Positions 1 through 7,981 of a DNA stretch of 64,000 nucleotides are shown here, piece by piece. This stretch comes from Shinella curvata (GTDB lineage Bacteria; Pseudomonadota; Alphaproteobacteria; Rhizobiales; Rhizobiaceae): NCBI RefSeq assembly GCF_022899935.1, contig NZ_JALJCJ010000008.1:62001-126000 (forward strand), written 5' to 3'. Both the position numbers and the translations under genes were made by a program. The notes beneath the pieces are model-generated. The model was not told the origin of the DNA. It did no database searches and saw only the letters and a list, made by a program, of their open reading frames with translations. Every line of letters begins with the position of its first letter. Position 1 is the first letter of the stretch.

Positions 1-366
1 CTATTTCAGCGCTGGTGGGTGCCTAAATCGGCAACTGGTGTTTTGCTCGTATCGTGTCGCATGGACGTCCGCACCGGCGGTAAATATCGACTGGAGTTTG
101 GTGCCGGTGGCTCGGAGACGATGGCCTTTTACGGCAAGTATCTTGAGGTGGTATCAAATGAGCGCATTGTCTGGACCAATGACGAAGGGGAAGAGGGCGC
201 GGTCACGACTGTGACTTTCGACGATCAGGGCGGGAAGATGCTGCTAACCTTCCACGAAATATATCCGTCGACGGAGGCGCTTGAAGAAGCCCTTCAGGGC
301 AGTGCCGCCGCATTGCCGGAACAGTTGGAGCAACTGGACGAATTGCTTTCCGGCACAGTCAGGTAG
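1..366 (+). CDS. SRPBCC/AHSA1-family protein, C-terminal part
   Basis: The frame is open from base 1 and stops at 364-366, so the true start lies left of the window. The residues after the edge (LFQRWWVPK) and the later stretch GGKYRLEFGAGG... FYGKYLEVVSNERIVWTNDEG followed by TTVTFDDQGGKMLLTF are typical of the AHSA1/SRPBCC fold, a START-like beta-grip cavity that binds hydrophobic ligands. In this family the tryptophan-rich start follows a strand that places the ligand pocket. The visible 121 residues cover most of the usual ~150. Function cannot be narrowed further: such proteins act as stress-related ligand binders or accompany ArsR regulators, and the upstream neighbour is not visible. 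The family call is solid, the role is unknown. Confidence 0.8.
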   Translation, partial: LFQRWWVPKSATGVLLVSCRMDVRTGGKYRLEFGAGGSETMAFYGKYLEVVSNERIVWTNDEGEEGAVTTVTFDDQGGKMLLTFHEIYPSTEALEEALQGSAAALPEQLEQLDELLSGTVR

Positions 367-579
367 CGCAGATCACTGGCAGCCTCACGAGAGATGCTGG
401 ACCAGGGACTGGCAATCGCAGGTCGCTGCCGCTTCGCGCCTTCATTTCGGCCGTTGAGACAATTCGGGCGGACGCCTGAGAGCAGGCAGTCTGCCTATCA
501 CTTCCGCATCGCGCCAATAGCGGTCATAATACCTCGCTCGCAGGGAGCTTCCAGCGAGGTCTTGGAGCCAAGCGATGGT
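367..579. other. Intergenic, nothing seen
   Basis: Short gap between the SRPBCC gene and the end of the convergent nitroreductase gene. A 63-codon frame at 394-585 has no recognisable protein character. No clear terminator was found. Confidence 0.5.
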
Positions 580-1410
580 CTATAGGAGTTTGAATCCTCT
601 GTCCTCGACGGTGGACCGAAGGTTTTCACGCCCATCCATGTAAAGCAGATCGTTTGCGGAAGAGCCTACCGCCTCGACGAAGGTCTTTTCCTTCATGCCG
701 AGGTCCTCGCGGAAATGCTTGAGAGGTTCCTCGTAAGCCGCAATTCTGGATGCCCGATCCGCTTCATAACGGTTTCGATGTAGGACAACATCCTGGGATG
801 GGCGCGGTCGCAGTCGTCCCTGCGCCTCAGGTGCCGGATAGCCAACTACCATGCCGAACGTGACGTAAGCGTAATCAGGCAGTCCCAGCAGATCGGCGAC
901 GTCCTTCGACTTGTTGCGCATCCCGCCGATGTAGACGGTGCCCAATCCAAGCGACTCCGCCGCAAGGGCTGCGTTCTGCGCTGCAAGTGCCGTGTCTATG
1001 GTTGCCATCACGAATGCATCGAGATGATCGTGAACAATGGCGCTTCCACCATTCGCCTTCGAGATCGCATTGTTTCTTGATTGGTCCGCGACCCAAAGCA
1101 GGAAGGCAGGAGCCACTTCGATGAATGGATTGCCGTGACCGGATGTCCGGTACAGTTCCGATTTCATCTTCGGATCAGTAACAGCAACTACGCTCCACAT
1201 GTGCAGATTGGATGAGGATGAGGCCGACTGAGCTGCTGCCACCATCGTTTCCAGCGCACCATCCGGCAAGGTATCAGGAAGATATCGTCGAACCGAGCGG
1301 TGGTTCATCATGTGCTCGATCTGCTCGTTCCAAATGATGCCTTTCGGTTCATGCCCGAGGCCATAACGTTCTTCCAGCATCTGCGCCCGGCGGGCGGCTT
1401 GGTCTGACAT
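580..1410 (-). CDS. Nitroreductase-family FMN oxidoreductase
   Basis: About 276 residues. The N-terminal block HRSVRRYLPDTLPDGALETM is the family signature for FMN phosphate binding (R-S-x-R-x-[FY]), and AAQSASSSSNLHMWSVV corresponds to the SPSSxNxQPW segment. The later QNAALAAESLGLGTVYIGGMR is the conserved LAAxxxGLGxxxIG block. The protein should be a flavin-dependent NAD(P)H oxidoreductase acting on nitroaromatics, quinones or flavins (NfsA-like group, cytoplasmic dimer). I chose the ATG at 1410 because AGGAG lies about 7 bases upstream; the TTG at 1416 sits directly against that site. It is divergent from the LysR gene at 1527, its most likely regulator. The true substrate is not predictable from sequence. 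Confidence 0.9.
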   Translation of the reverse strand: MSDQAARRAQMLEERYGLGHEPKGIIWNEQIEHMMNHRSVRRYLPDTLPDGALETMVAAAQSASSSSNLHMWSVVAVTDPKMKSELYRTSGHGNPFIEVAPAFLLWVADQSRNNAISKANGGSAIVHDHLDAFVMATIDTALAAQNAALAAESLGLGTVYIGGMRNKSKDVADLLGLPDYAYVTFGMVVGYPAPEAQGRLRPRPSQDVVLHRNRYEADRASRIAAYEEPLKHFREDLGMKEKTFVEAVGSSANDLLYMDGRENLRSTVEDRGFKLL

Positions 1411-1526
1411 TCTCAACTCCTGCCGTTTGTCGTGGACAGGATTTACGTTTCAATGGACAAGAGATTTAGCGCCTCCCAGTGGAATGACTTTCCATGCCGA
1501 TGGACAATTGAAGGGCGAAGAAAGCC

Positions 1527-2438
1527 ATGGATCAGTTCAACGCCCTCCGGGCGTTCATGAGGATCGTCGAGACAGGCTCGTTATCCAAGGCGGCAATGAG
1601 CCTCGAAATGCCGAAATCGACAGTCAGCAAACTTCTGGCCGATCTCGAAACACATCTTGGCACGAAACTGCTGCAGCGCTCCACGCGCAGTGTGGCCCTG
1701 ACCGCCGAGGGCGCGACATATTATGAACATGTCGGCCAGGTCATGCTCAGCCTGCAGGATGCCGATCTGTCGGTGCGTGAAAGCAGTGCGAGCCCGAGCG
1801 GACGTGTCCGCATCGACGTACCTTCATCGCTTGCCAACACCCTGGTCATCCCAGCACTGGCGGAATTCCGTACACTCTATCCGGACATCCAATTGGTCAT
1901 AGGGATCAGCGACAGACCGGTTGCACTGATCGAAGAAGCCGTGGATTGCGTGCTGCGTGTTGGCCATTTGCCGGATACGTCCCTGATTGCCAAGACGATC
2001 TATGAAGATCGCTTGATCACTTGCGCTAGTCCAGCCTATCTCGAAACGCGGGATCGGCCCGTGACGCCAGAAGAGCTTCGACAGGGGCACGACACCATCG
2101 GGTACTTTTCCGCCCTGACTGGAGAGGCTCGGCCGCTCGTGTTCAAGCGAGGTGATAGGGTCGTCGAAATCAGCGACACCAATCTGCTCTCAAACGACAG
2201 TACGGGCCAGCGCTCCATGATCCTTTCAGGCTTGGGTATCGGGCAATTGTTCCGCTCGACAGTAGTCACCCATCTGAATACCGGGGCGCTCGTCAGCGTC
2301 CTGGACGATTGGACGGACTACGCCGCCCCAGTCTCCATTCTTTATCCTTCATCGAAGAAACTGACGGCCAGGGTTCGTGTCTTCATCGACTGGCTGACGG
2401 ACCATCTTCGTAGATCACATGGCGGTTATCGGGTATGA
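1527..2438 (+). CDS. LysR-family transcriptional regulator
   Basis: 303 residues, the normal LysR length. The N-terminal winged helix reads FNALRAFMRIVETGSLSKAA and continues to STVSKLLADLETHLGTKLLQ, the classic LysR helix-turn-helix with the linker helix after it. The rest is a two-lobed periplasmic-binding-protein-like effector domain (GRVRIDVPSSLANTLVIPAL). It belongs to the CrgA/DsdC-like aromatic-responsive branch by overall look. It is transcribed away from the nitroreductase gene with a 116-bp shared promoter region, so it very likely controls that gene and itself. The effector is unknown. Confidence 0.92.
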   Translation: MDQFNALRAFMRIVETGSLSKAAMSLEMPKSTVSKLLADLETHLGTKLLQRSTRSVALTAEGATYYEHVGQVMLSLQDADLSVRESSASPSGRVRIDVPSSLANTLVIPALAEFRTLYPDIQLVIGISDRPVALIEEAVDCVLRVGHLPDTSLIAKTIYEDRLITCASPAYLETRDRPVTPEELRQGHDTIGYFSALTGEARPLVFKRGDRVVEISDTNLLSNDSTGQRSMILSGLGIGQLFRSTVVTHLNTGALVSVLDDWTDYAAPVSILYPSSKKLTARVRVFIDWLTDHLRRSHGGYRV

Positions 2439-2507
2439 TCCGCTCGCAGTTCTGAATGACTGGTTGGGCCGATTGGGTTCATCGCGCAGAAGCACCGATC
2501 GCGTCCT

Positions 2508-2906
2508 TCAGACGAACCCGTTGAATGCATCGGCCTCGCTTTGAGTAGCGAATGTGAAGGTGACCAGCTCACTCTCATCGTCCTGACGGATGCCGATTGC
2601 AGTCACGATCAATCGAGCGATCTCGTCCTGCGCCTCATGTCCTGACCGGGATGATTTCACGGCCTTTTCGATGGCCGCCGCGAAGACTTCGCTGATCAGG
2701 CCGAGTCGCATATTGTGTTTCATGATGATGTCCCGGTCCTCGATGATCGCCGCCTGCTCTTCCTTCGGAATTTCGGCATTGTCCATCGCGGCGATCGTGG
2801 CATTGGTCGCGAGCTTGATCGGACCTTCCTGAAGCCACCGCTGGACCATCTGGTGGAACTGATGCATTCGCGCAGCGGGGATTGTTTTCTGGACCGTGAT
2901 CGACAT
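2508..2906 (-). CDS. Conserved-looking hypothetical protein
   Basis: 132 residues from the ATG at 2906, preceded at good spacing by AAAGGA; in-frame starts at 2912 and 2930 are less well placed. The protein is mostly helical (WLQEGPIKLATNATIAAMDN, then a long run with QDEIARLIVTAIG), charged and without signal peptide or membrane segment. I do not recognise a family. It stands alone, convergent with the LysR gene, and its codon use matches the surroundings, so it is probably a real gene. No function is proposed. Confidence 0.6.
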   Translation of the reverse strand: MSITVQKTIPAARMHQFHQMVQRWLQEGPIKLATNATIAAMDNAEIPKEEQAAIIEDRDIIMKHNMRLGLISEVFAAAIEKAVKSSRSGHEAQDEIARLIVTAIGIRQDDESELVTFTFATQSEADAFNGFV

Positions 2907-3315
2907 CTGCATTCCTTTGTCAGCTTCCATTCAAACCGATACTCGCTCCGAGGACAGAGGATCGGCTGCCGCAATCAAATAGAAATTGCCCAGCAGGGTT
3001 TATGGGGCTGAGCCACAAGCTTCAATGCATTTATGCTGGAGATCGAACAGTCAGAGACATGGTGGGCGATCGGGTGGGCGGCTTCATGGCCGCATTAGGC
3101 AATAGGTCTCCTGGCGCAGAAGCGCCATAAATAGTCATTGGATGCTCGCACTCTGTGAAACCTCTGATGAAAACATTTGATGGAAGCGATAGAGGCGGCG
3201 AGATGGATTTGAAAGGTTAGTAGCAATATCGTCGCTCCGCTCAGATCGATCAAGTTTTTCCAACGCGCCGGGCGCTTCCGGTTGCCCTACACTCGGTCAG
3301 TCGAAAAGGTTCTTG
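2907..3315. other. Intergenic region without recognised gene
   Basis: About 400 bases between the divergent hypothetical gene and the acetyltransferase gene. The sequence is somewhat AT-richer than its neighbours and presumably holds both promoters. A small dyad GGCGCagaaGCGCC sits near 3113-3126. No coding homology was recognised on either strand. Confidence 0.5.
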
Positions 3316-3948
3316 ATGTCGCTCCTCAATGCGGACGTAATCCACCCAATCACCCTGCCTGACGGCAGGGTGTATACGGACACAGTTTACCTGAAGAACG
3401 TCATCGACCACCCGCGGATCGAAGTCGGCGACTTCAGCTACTTTACGCATTCTGGAGCACCGCAAGAAACGGCCCAGATACTGGCCCCCTATCTCGGCCA
3501 CGGATGTCGCGAGCGACTGGTGATCGGTAAATTTGTGCAAATTGCTCGGGGCAGCTATTTCATAACCAGTTCAGCCAATCATCCGATGACTGGTTTCACA
3601 ACATATCCATTTCGGGTCTTCAAGCCCGAGACGTTTGGTTACAAAGACCTGCCTGTCAGAGACACGGTGGTCGGCCATGACGTCTGGATCGGCCACAACG
3701 CGGCAATCATGCCCGGCGTGCGTATTGGTGCGGGTGCGATCGTGGCCGCAGCCTCGGTCGTTGCTCGCGATGTCCCACCTTATGCCGTGGTTGGCGGCAA
3801 TCCGGCGGCCGTCATCAGGATGCGTTTTCCTGCCGACGTGATAAACGACCTTCTCGATATTGCCTGGTGGGATTGGTCGATCGAGAAGATCGAAGCCAAT
3901 TTGACATCGCTGAGCAATGGTGACTTGGCCGCTCTCAAAATCGCTTAG
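3316..3948 (+). CDS. CatB/Vat-like hexapeptide-repeat O-acetyltransferase
   Basis: 210 residues, the standard size of CatB-type xenobiotic acyltransferases, acetyl-CoA-dependent trimeric left-handed beta-helix enzymes. The family's active-site region is present: [15 protein letters not shown] places the catalytic His at residue 89, and the hexapeptide coils follow ([18 protein letters not shown], then [20 protein letters not shown]). The C-terminal helical tail with [10 protein letters not shown] is typical. Start: ATG at 3316 with AAAAGG six bases upstream, preferred over the TTG at 3313. Members acetylate chloramphenicol, streptogramins or cell-surface sugars; the actual acceptor here is uncertain, and resistance should not be assumed. 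Confidence 0.88.
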   Translation: MSLLNADVIHPITLPDGRVYTDTVYLKNVIDHPRIEVGDFSYFTHSGAPQETAQILAPYLGHGCRERLVIGKFVQIARGSYFITSSANHPMTGFTTYPFRVFKPETFGYKDLPVRDTVVGHDVWIGHNAAIMPGVRIGAGAIVAAASVVARDVPPYAVVGGNPAAVIRMRFPADVINDLLDIAWWDWSIEKIEANLTSLSNGDLAALKIA

Positions 3949-4190
3949 CCCGGGATTACCGTTTCGCCACGTCTGCTTCGGGCCGACAACTGACTCCGGC
4001 AAATTGCGGCGGCAAAGCTGCTTTCGTCTCTTGCGCTCGGGAAGCAGTCAGACTGCAGATGGCCCCATATCGGCCCTTCTGCGGAGATGGGGCGGCGCGA
4101 TAAGCTAAACGATTTCAGCGTATTAGGTTTTCTCAAGCAAAGAGGGCGAGCGTTCGATTCCCTTCAGTGTAACCTAATTTACGCATTCAC

Positions 4191-5375
4191 TCAGGCCGCT
4201 TCGCGCGAGAGTTCCGCCAACAAGGCGAGGCACAGCCGGTCGCAGGCCTCATCGCTTGGTTCAGGTTGCGAGGAAAGTTTGGCGATGACCGTTCCGGCGG
4301 ACGGATCGACATGGAGCCATTGGCCATGCACGCCAACGGCCGCGAAGGCGTCGGTGGGGTTTCCTATCTGGTACCATTGGTTGCGGTAGCGGCCATTCGG
4401 AAGCCAGGCATCGCCGGATTCCTGCCAGGCTTGACGGCTGCCCCCGGTGCGGACGGTGTCGTCCACCCAGGCGGCGGGAAGAATGCGCTGGCCGGTGGTG
4501 GAGAGGCCGCCCCGGCGCATCATCTCGCCGAGGCGGGCGAGGTCCCTTGCCGTCATCGAGACACCACCGGCCGCTCTGGCTGCCCCCGTCGCGTCAACGG
4601 TGATCTCCGCATCCTGTGTGGCGCCAAGTGGTTTCCAGAGCCGCTCTGTGGCGAGATCGATGTAGCGCTGGCCGCTGGCGCGCTCAATGACCAGGCCGAG
4701 CATGTCCGAATTCGGCGAACGGTAGCAGAAGGCGCCGCCGTGCGCGCCGGATCCCTTGCGCAGCGTGCGCAGGAAACCGAGCATCGTCGGGTCGATGTCT
4801 CCCGCCTGCGGCGGGTTCCAGAGCACGGCGCGGCGATAACGGCCATAGGCACCTGTCGTGTCGAGATAGCTTTCCTCAAAATTGAGGCTGACGCGCATGT
4901 CGAGCAGGTGGCGCACGGTCGCATCCGCATAGGCCGAACCGGCGATCTCCGGGACATAGGCGCTGACCGGCGCGTCCGGGTCGAGCAAGCCGTCGCCTTC
5001 GACGATGCCGGCGAGAAGCCCCGTTACCGATTTGCTGATCGAAAAGACGATGTGACGGCTGTCCGGGGCCATATACGGCGCGTAGAAATCGGCAATGACG
5101 TGGCCGTTCTTCATCACCACCAGTGCATCGGTGGAGGTCTGCCTCAGGGCTGCCGCGATTGTCCGGTCTTCGCCCGCAAAGGCTAACGGCGCCTCCAGAA
5201 GCCCATACGGATCGCCGATCGCCTGGTCCATTGATGGGGCAGCAGTAGCAATGCGGGCGGAGGGCACCAGTTCGCGCACATGGCCGAAGGACCAGGTGCT
5301 CCACGGCGCTTTGCGCCAGTTGTCGAGCCGGACATCGGTGCGCGCAAAGCCGTACCGGGTGGCAAACGGGATCAT
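4191..5375 (-). CDS. Serine hydrolase, beta-lactamase/NylB-like family
   Basis: 394 residues. The nucleophile motif S-x-x-K is at residues 112-115 (FSISKSVTGL) and the second active-site element is the Tyr in CYRSPNSDMLG, as in class C beta-lactamases, esterase EstB and 6-aminohexanoate-dimer hydrolase. The C-terminal block with GVHGQWLHVDP supplies the strand with the HGQ motif in place of KTG. No signal peptide is seen, so it should be cytoplasmic, as in the NylB branch. Its ATG overlaps the stop of the phzF-like gene (ATGA), which fixes the start at 5375 rather than the longer upstream frame. It is the last gene of an AraC-PhzF-hydrolase operon. The substrate (amide, ester or lactam) is unknown. 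Confidence 0.88.
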   Translation of the reverse strand: MIPFATRYGFARTDVRLDNWRKAPWSTWSFGHVRELVPSARIATAAPSMDQAIGDPYGLLEAPLAFAGEDRTIAAALRQTSTDALVVMKNGHVIADFYAPYMAPDSRHIVFSISKSVTGLLAGIVEGDGLLDPDAPVSAYVPEIAGSAYADATVRHLLDMRVSLNFEESYLDTTGAYGRYRRAVLWNPPQAGDIDPTMLGFLRTLRKGSGAHGGAFCYRSPNSDMLGLVIERASGQRYIDLATERLWKPLGATQDAEITVDATGAARAAGGVSMTARDLARLGEMMRRGGLSTTGQRILPAAWVDDTVRTGGSRQAWQESGDAWLPNGRYRNQWYQIGNPTDAFAAVGVHGQWLHVDPSAGTVIAKLSSQPEPSDEACDRLCLALLAELSREAA

Positions 5376-6265
5376 GACCGGTTTTCCGCATCGTCGCGGC
5401 GCACGGCGCCGCCGATCCAGCATCCCGTCGCGCGGCCGTCCTCGATACGGAAGCGCACGCTGATTTCGGACGGTCGCCGCATCGCAAAGCCCTGGCGGAT
5501 GCGGATCGGCTGTTCTGTTGCCGTGACCGCACCAACAGCCAGCAAGCCGAAGGCGAGGGCGGCGGCGGCGATGCCCGTTGCGGCGTCTTCCGGATAGCCG
5601 GATGATTTTGGAAACTGGCGGGCGGCGAAGACCCGACCGGCGAGATCGTCGGCCGCATAGGGATAGAGGCCGGTCGATCCGATCCGCTCGCACAGGCTTT
5701 CCATGCGAGAGAAGTCCGGCCGGAGCCCGTCGAGAAGCGCGACAGTCTTCAGCGGGACGAGGGTTTTCACTCGGCTGGTGCGGGCGTTCCATATCGGAAA
5801 ATCGGCAAGAGCATCGGCGGTCACCCCGAGCGCGGCGAGAATATCGTCCCGGTCCGGTTCAGGATCGGGCAGGGGCTCGACGATGCCGGCGGGCTGGCTT
5901 ACCTCGACCATGGCCCCCTGTTCTCCACGCTCGATGACCCGTGCTTCTACCAGGCCGCTTTGGGTGGCGATCCATATGTGATCGCGAGGAAGCCGCCCGA
6001 GCCGGTCGAGCAGCCAGACGGCACCGACCGTCGCGTGGCCGCACATGGACATTTCGTGGTTGGGAACCCAGAAGCGAAGGGTGAAGTCACAATTCGGCGC
6101 TTCCGGCGGCGGGGGGAGAACGAAGCCGCTTTCATGGCCATGGGCGCGTGCCACAGCCTGCATCTCCACATCGGACATGCCGGCCGCATCGGCGACGATC
6201 GGTGCCGGGTTGCCGCCGCCCGGGCCGGCGATGAAAACGCTGACAACCTCTACCTGCCTGTCCAT
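5372..6265 (-). CDS. PhzF-family isomerase/epimerase-like protein
   Basis: About 297 residues. The N-terminal VVSVFIAGPGGGNPAPIV is the PhzF signature (V-D-V-F-t-...-GNP-A-V), HGHESGFVL carries the conserved Glu of the active site, and NHEMSMCGHATVGAVWLL is the second conserved block. Near the C-terminus, GYPEDAATGIAAAAL corresponds to the [ED]DPATGSA motif. PhzF enzymes have the diaminopimelate-epimerase double fold and catalyse proton-shift isomerisation. Start: ATG at 6265 with GGGAGG seven bases upstream. It is translationally coupled to the serine hydrolase and lies 92 bases below the AraC gene. The reaction is unknown; secondary-metabolite modification or small amino-acid isomerisation are possibilities. 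Confidence 0.9.
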   Translation of the reverse strand: MDRQVEVVSVFIAGPGGGNPAPIVADAAGMSDVEMQAVARAHGHESGFVLPPPPEAPNCDFTLRFWVPNHEMSMCGHATVGAVWLLDRLGRLPRDHIWIATQSGLVEARVIERGEQGAMVEVSQPAGIVEPLPDPEPDRDDILAALGVTADALADFPIWNARTSRVKTLVPLKTVALLDGLRPDFSRMESLCERIGSTGLYPYAADDLAGRVFAARQFPKSSGYPEDAATGIAAAALAFGLLAVGAVTATEQPIRIRQGFAMRRPSEISVRFRIEDGRATGCWIGGAVRRDDAENRS

Positions 6266-6357
6266 GCCGAGCCTCCCGTAGCCGTTCGCCACAGATTAGC
6301 CTCACCGGATGCAGCCGTCGCGCGCGATCGGGCCATGTTTCAGCGGTGATCGGGCCT

Positions 6358-7176
6358 TTAGGCGTTGGCTCTTGCCTGACGGCGCCACTGATCGGGGTTC
6401 ATGCCGGCCTCGCGCGCGAAGAGGGCAGAAAAATGTGAGGGCGACTGGAAGCCCACGGCTCCGGCGACCTGCAGCACAGAGAGGCGCGTGTGCCGCAGCA
6501 GCTCCTGTGCTCGCCGCATGCGCAGGCGTTGCAGATGGGCAAGGACCGTTTCGCCCGTATGCTCGCAGAACAGCCGGGTGAGGTGGCGGCGCGACAGGTT
6601 GAAGATCGCGGCGAGATCATCCAGCGAGACCGGCTGGTCGAGGTTCTCCGCAAGATGGGTGCAGACATTGCGGACAAGCGCTGCGCCATGCTGCTCGGGC
6701 GATGCACGATGAAGGGCGGGCTCGACGCAGGCGGTGATCATGCATTCGAGCAGGAGGAGTCGGTCGGCGCCTTCCCGCCGAGCCTGCTGATGGGCGGCGT
6801 TGTTCGCCGTCTCGAAGGCTCCTCTCGCGCAAAGCAGGTGGCGCAGCGCAGGACCGGCCTGCCAACTTCCCATTGCGGGCACACCAGTGCCGGATGCCGA
6901 GCGACCGCAGATGTCGCGTAGCGCATGGCGCATATAGTCCGGCTCGACATAGAAAGCGAAATGCCGCTGCCGGTTGCTTAACGCTGCCGTTGAGTGCCCC
7001 CAACCCGGCGGAACAAACAGGAACTGGTGTTCGGCGATGGTTGCGGAGCGGCCATTCTCCTCGTCGGTGAACCGCATGACGCCTCGTTTCGGCATCAGGA
7101 CCATGAATTCCTCATGATCGTGCGGTGCGGTCGTGTAGGCCTGATCGGCATTGAAAACGCTGAAAATCTCGGACAT
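6358..7176 (-). CDS. AraC-family transcriptional regulator
   Basis: About 272 residues from the ATG at 7176; an in-frame start at 7227 would add 17 residues. The N-terminal half is a cupin-like effector domain (HDHEEFMVLMPKRGVMRFTD, then FLFVPPGWGHST). The C-terminal ~100 residues hold two helix-turn-helix units: SLDDLAAIFNLSRRHLTRLF and LSVLQVAGAVGFQSPSHFSA, the AraC signature. It is upstream of and co-directional with the PhzF-like and serine-hydrolase genes and probably activates them. The effector is unknown; the cupin type suggests a small polar ligand. Confidence 0.9.
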   Translation of the reverse strand: MSEIFSVFNADQAYTTAPHDHEEFMVLMPKRGVMRFTDEENGRSATIAEHQFLFVPPGWGHSTAALSNRQRHFAFYVEPDYMRHALRDICGRSASGTGVPAMGSWQAGPALRHLLCARGAFETANNAAHQQARREGADRLLLLECMITACVEPALHRASPEQHGAALVRNVCTHLAENLDQPVSLDDLAAIFNLSRRHLTRLFCEHTGETVLAHLQRLRMRRAQELLRHTRLSVLQVAGAVGFQSPSHFSALFAREAGMNPDQWRRQARANA

Positions 7177-7266
7177 GGACGTTCCATTGACAAATAGCAC
7201 GCGAAGGCGCGAGGCCCATTGAAGCACGTATCCGGTCAGGCGATGATATCCCTTAGTGGTGCGTTC

Positions 7267-7560
7267 TCAACAATAAGTCGTTTCGAGGATTGCGCTCGGC
7301 AGGTCGATCCTCAACGTCTCGCGACCGCTTTGGCGTTTCTCCTTGTCATGCCAGTATCGGCTAAGCAGCACATAGGACCCCAGAGGCTGCCCGTCACGCA
7401 GGACGAGCACCCTTTGTGCATGTCGGAAATTTGCAAAGCTTGCAGCTCGGGCTGCGAGATCAAGCGCAACCGAATGCTTGATGCCCCGCTCCTTGCCGAT
7501 TTCGGCAGCAAGGCGTTTGATGCCGTCGAGCGTCTTCGGACGCACGTCACCAGTTAACAT
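7267..7560 (-). CDS. DUF5623-type protein, N-terminal part only
   Basis: 97 residues starting at the ATG at 7560, with CTGGAG about seven bases upstream. The beginning MLTGDVRPKTLDGIKRLA, followed by KHSVALDLAARAASFANFRH, matches my recollection of the start of DUF5623 proteins, which are several times longer and turn up on mobile elements of Proteobacteria. After RYWHDKEKRQSGRETLRIDL the frame ends abruptly in a short non-family tail, so this is probably a truncated gene rather than a complete small protein. I saw no continuation in the other frames below 7267. The function of DUF5623 is unknown. Whether it should be called a pseudogene needs comparison with a full-length member. Confidence 0.6.
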   Translation of the reverse strand: MLTGDVRPKTLDGIKRLAAEIGKERGIKHSVALDLAARAASFANFRHAQRVLVLRDGQPLGSYVLLSRYWHDKEKRQSGRETLRIDLPSAILETTYC

Positions 7561-7981
7561 AGCCATTCTCCAGGCTTGAAATCGCAAGCGTCACTCGCCG
7601 ACCGCCCCTTCAAGCTCGAATCCCTGTTGAAAGGATCAGGTAGATACACGAGCAGTGCTGCCAGCAGCTTCGGAACGGCGAGGGCCATGCTCGTGCCAAG
7701 AGCGAAAGCAAACGAAAGCTAAACTGCAAACGCGTTCAAGATCGAGTAACGCAGCCATGTGGGGGATGGACCGCCTCGTCCTCGTCCGGCGAGTGTCACG
7801 GCGATGTTTTTGGGCAACCGGCCTTCGGCGGCGAAATCGATGCTGCTGACAAACCGGCTCGTGCAAATTGGTATGACAGCGCTATCGAAATGGATGCTGA
7901 CGGTGGCACCAGTTTGGAGTAGCGATCCCGATGGAAGAGGATAGGGCGGCGATGCCGGCCAGCGGGAGCGGGATCAGAGAC
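7561..7981. other. Intergenic region without recognised gene
   Basis: About 420 bases between the short DUF5623 gene and the GMC oxidoreductase. Several 60-70 codon frames exist on both strands, but none has a recognisable family or a convincing ribosome-binding site. It presumably carries the promoter of the GMC gene. Confidence 0.45.

Noticed and set aside
5376-5792. N-terminal extension of the serine hydrolase frame
   Set aside because: It overlaps the PhzF-like gene completely, and the ATGA coupling gives a family-length protein from 5375.
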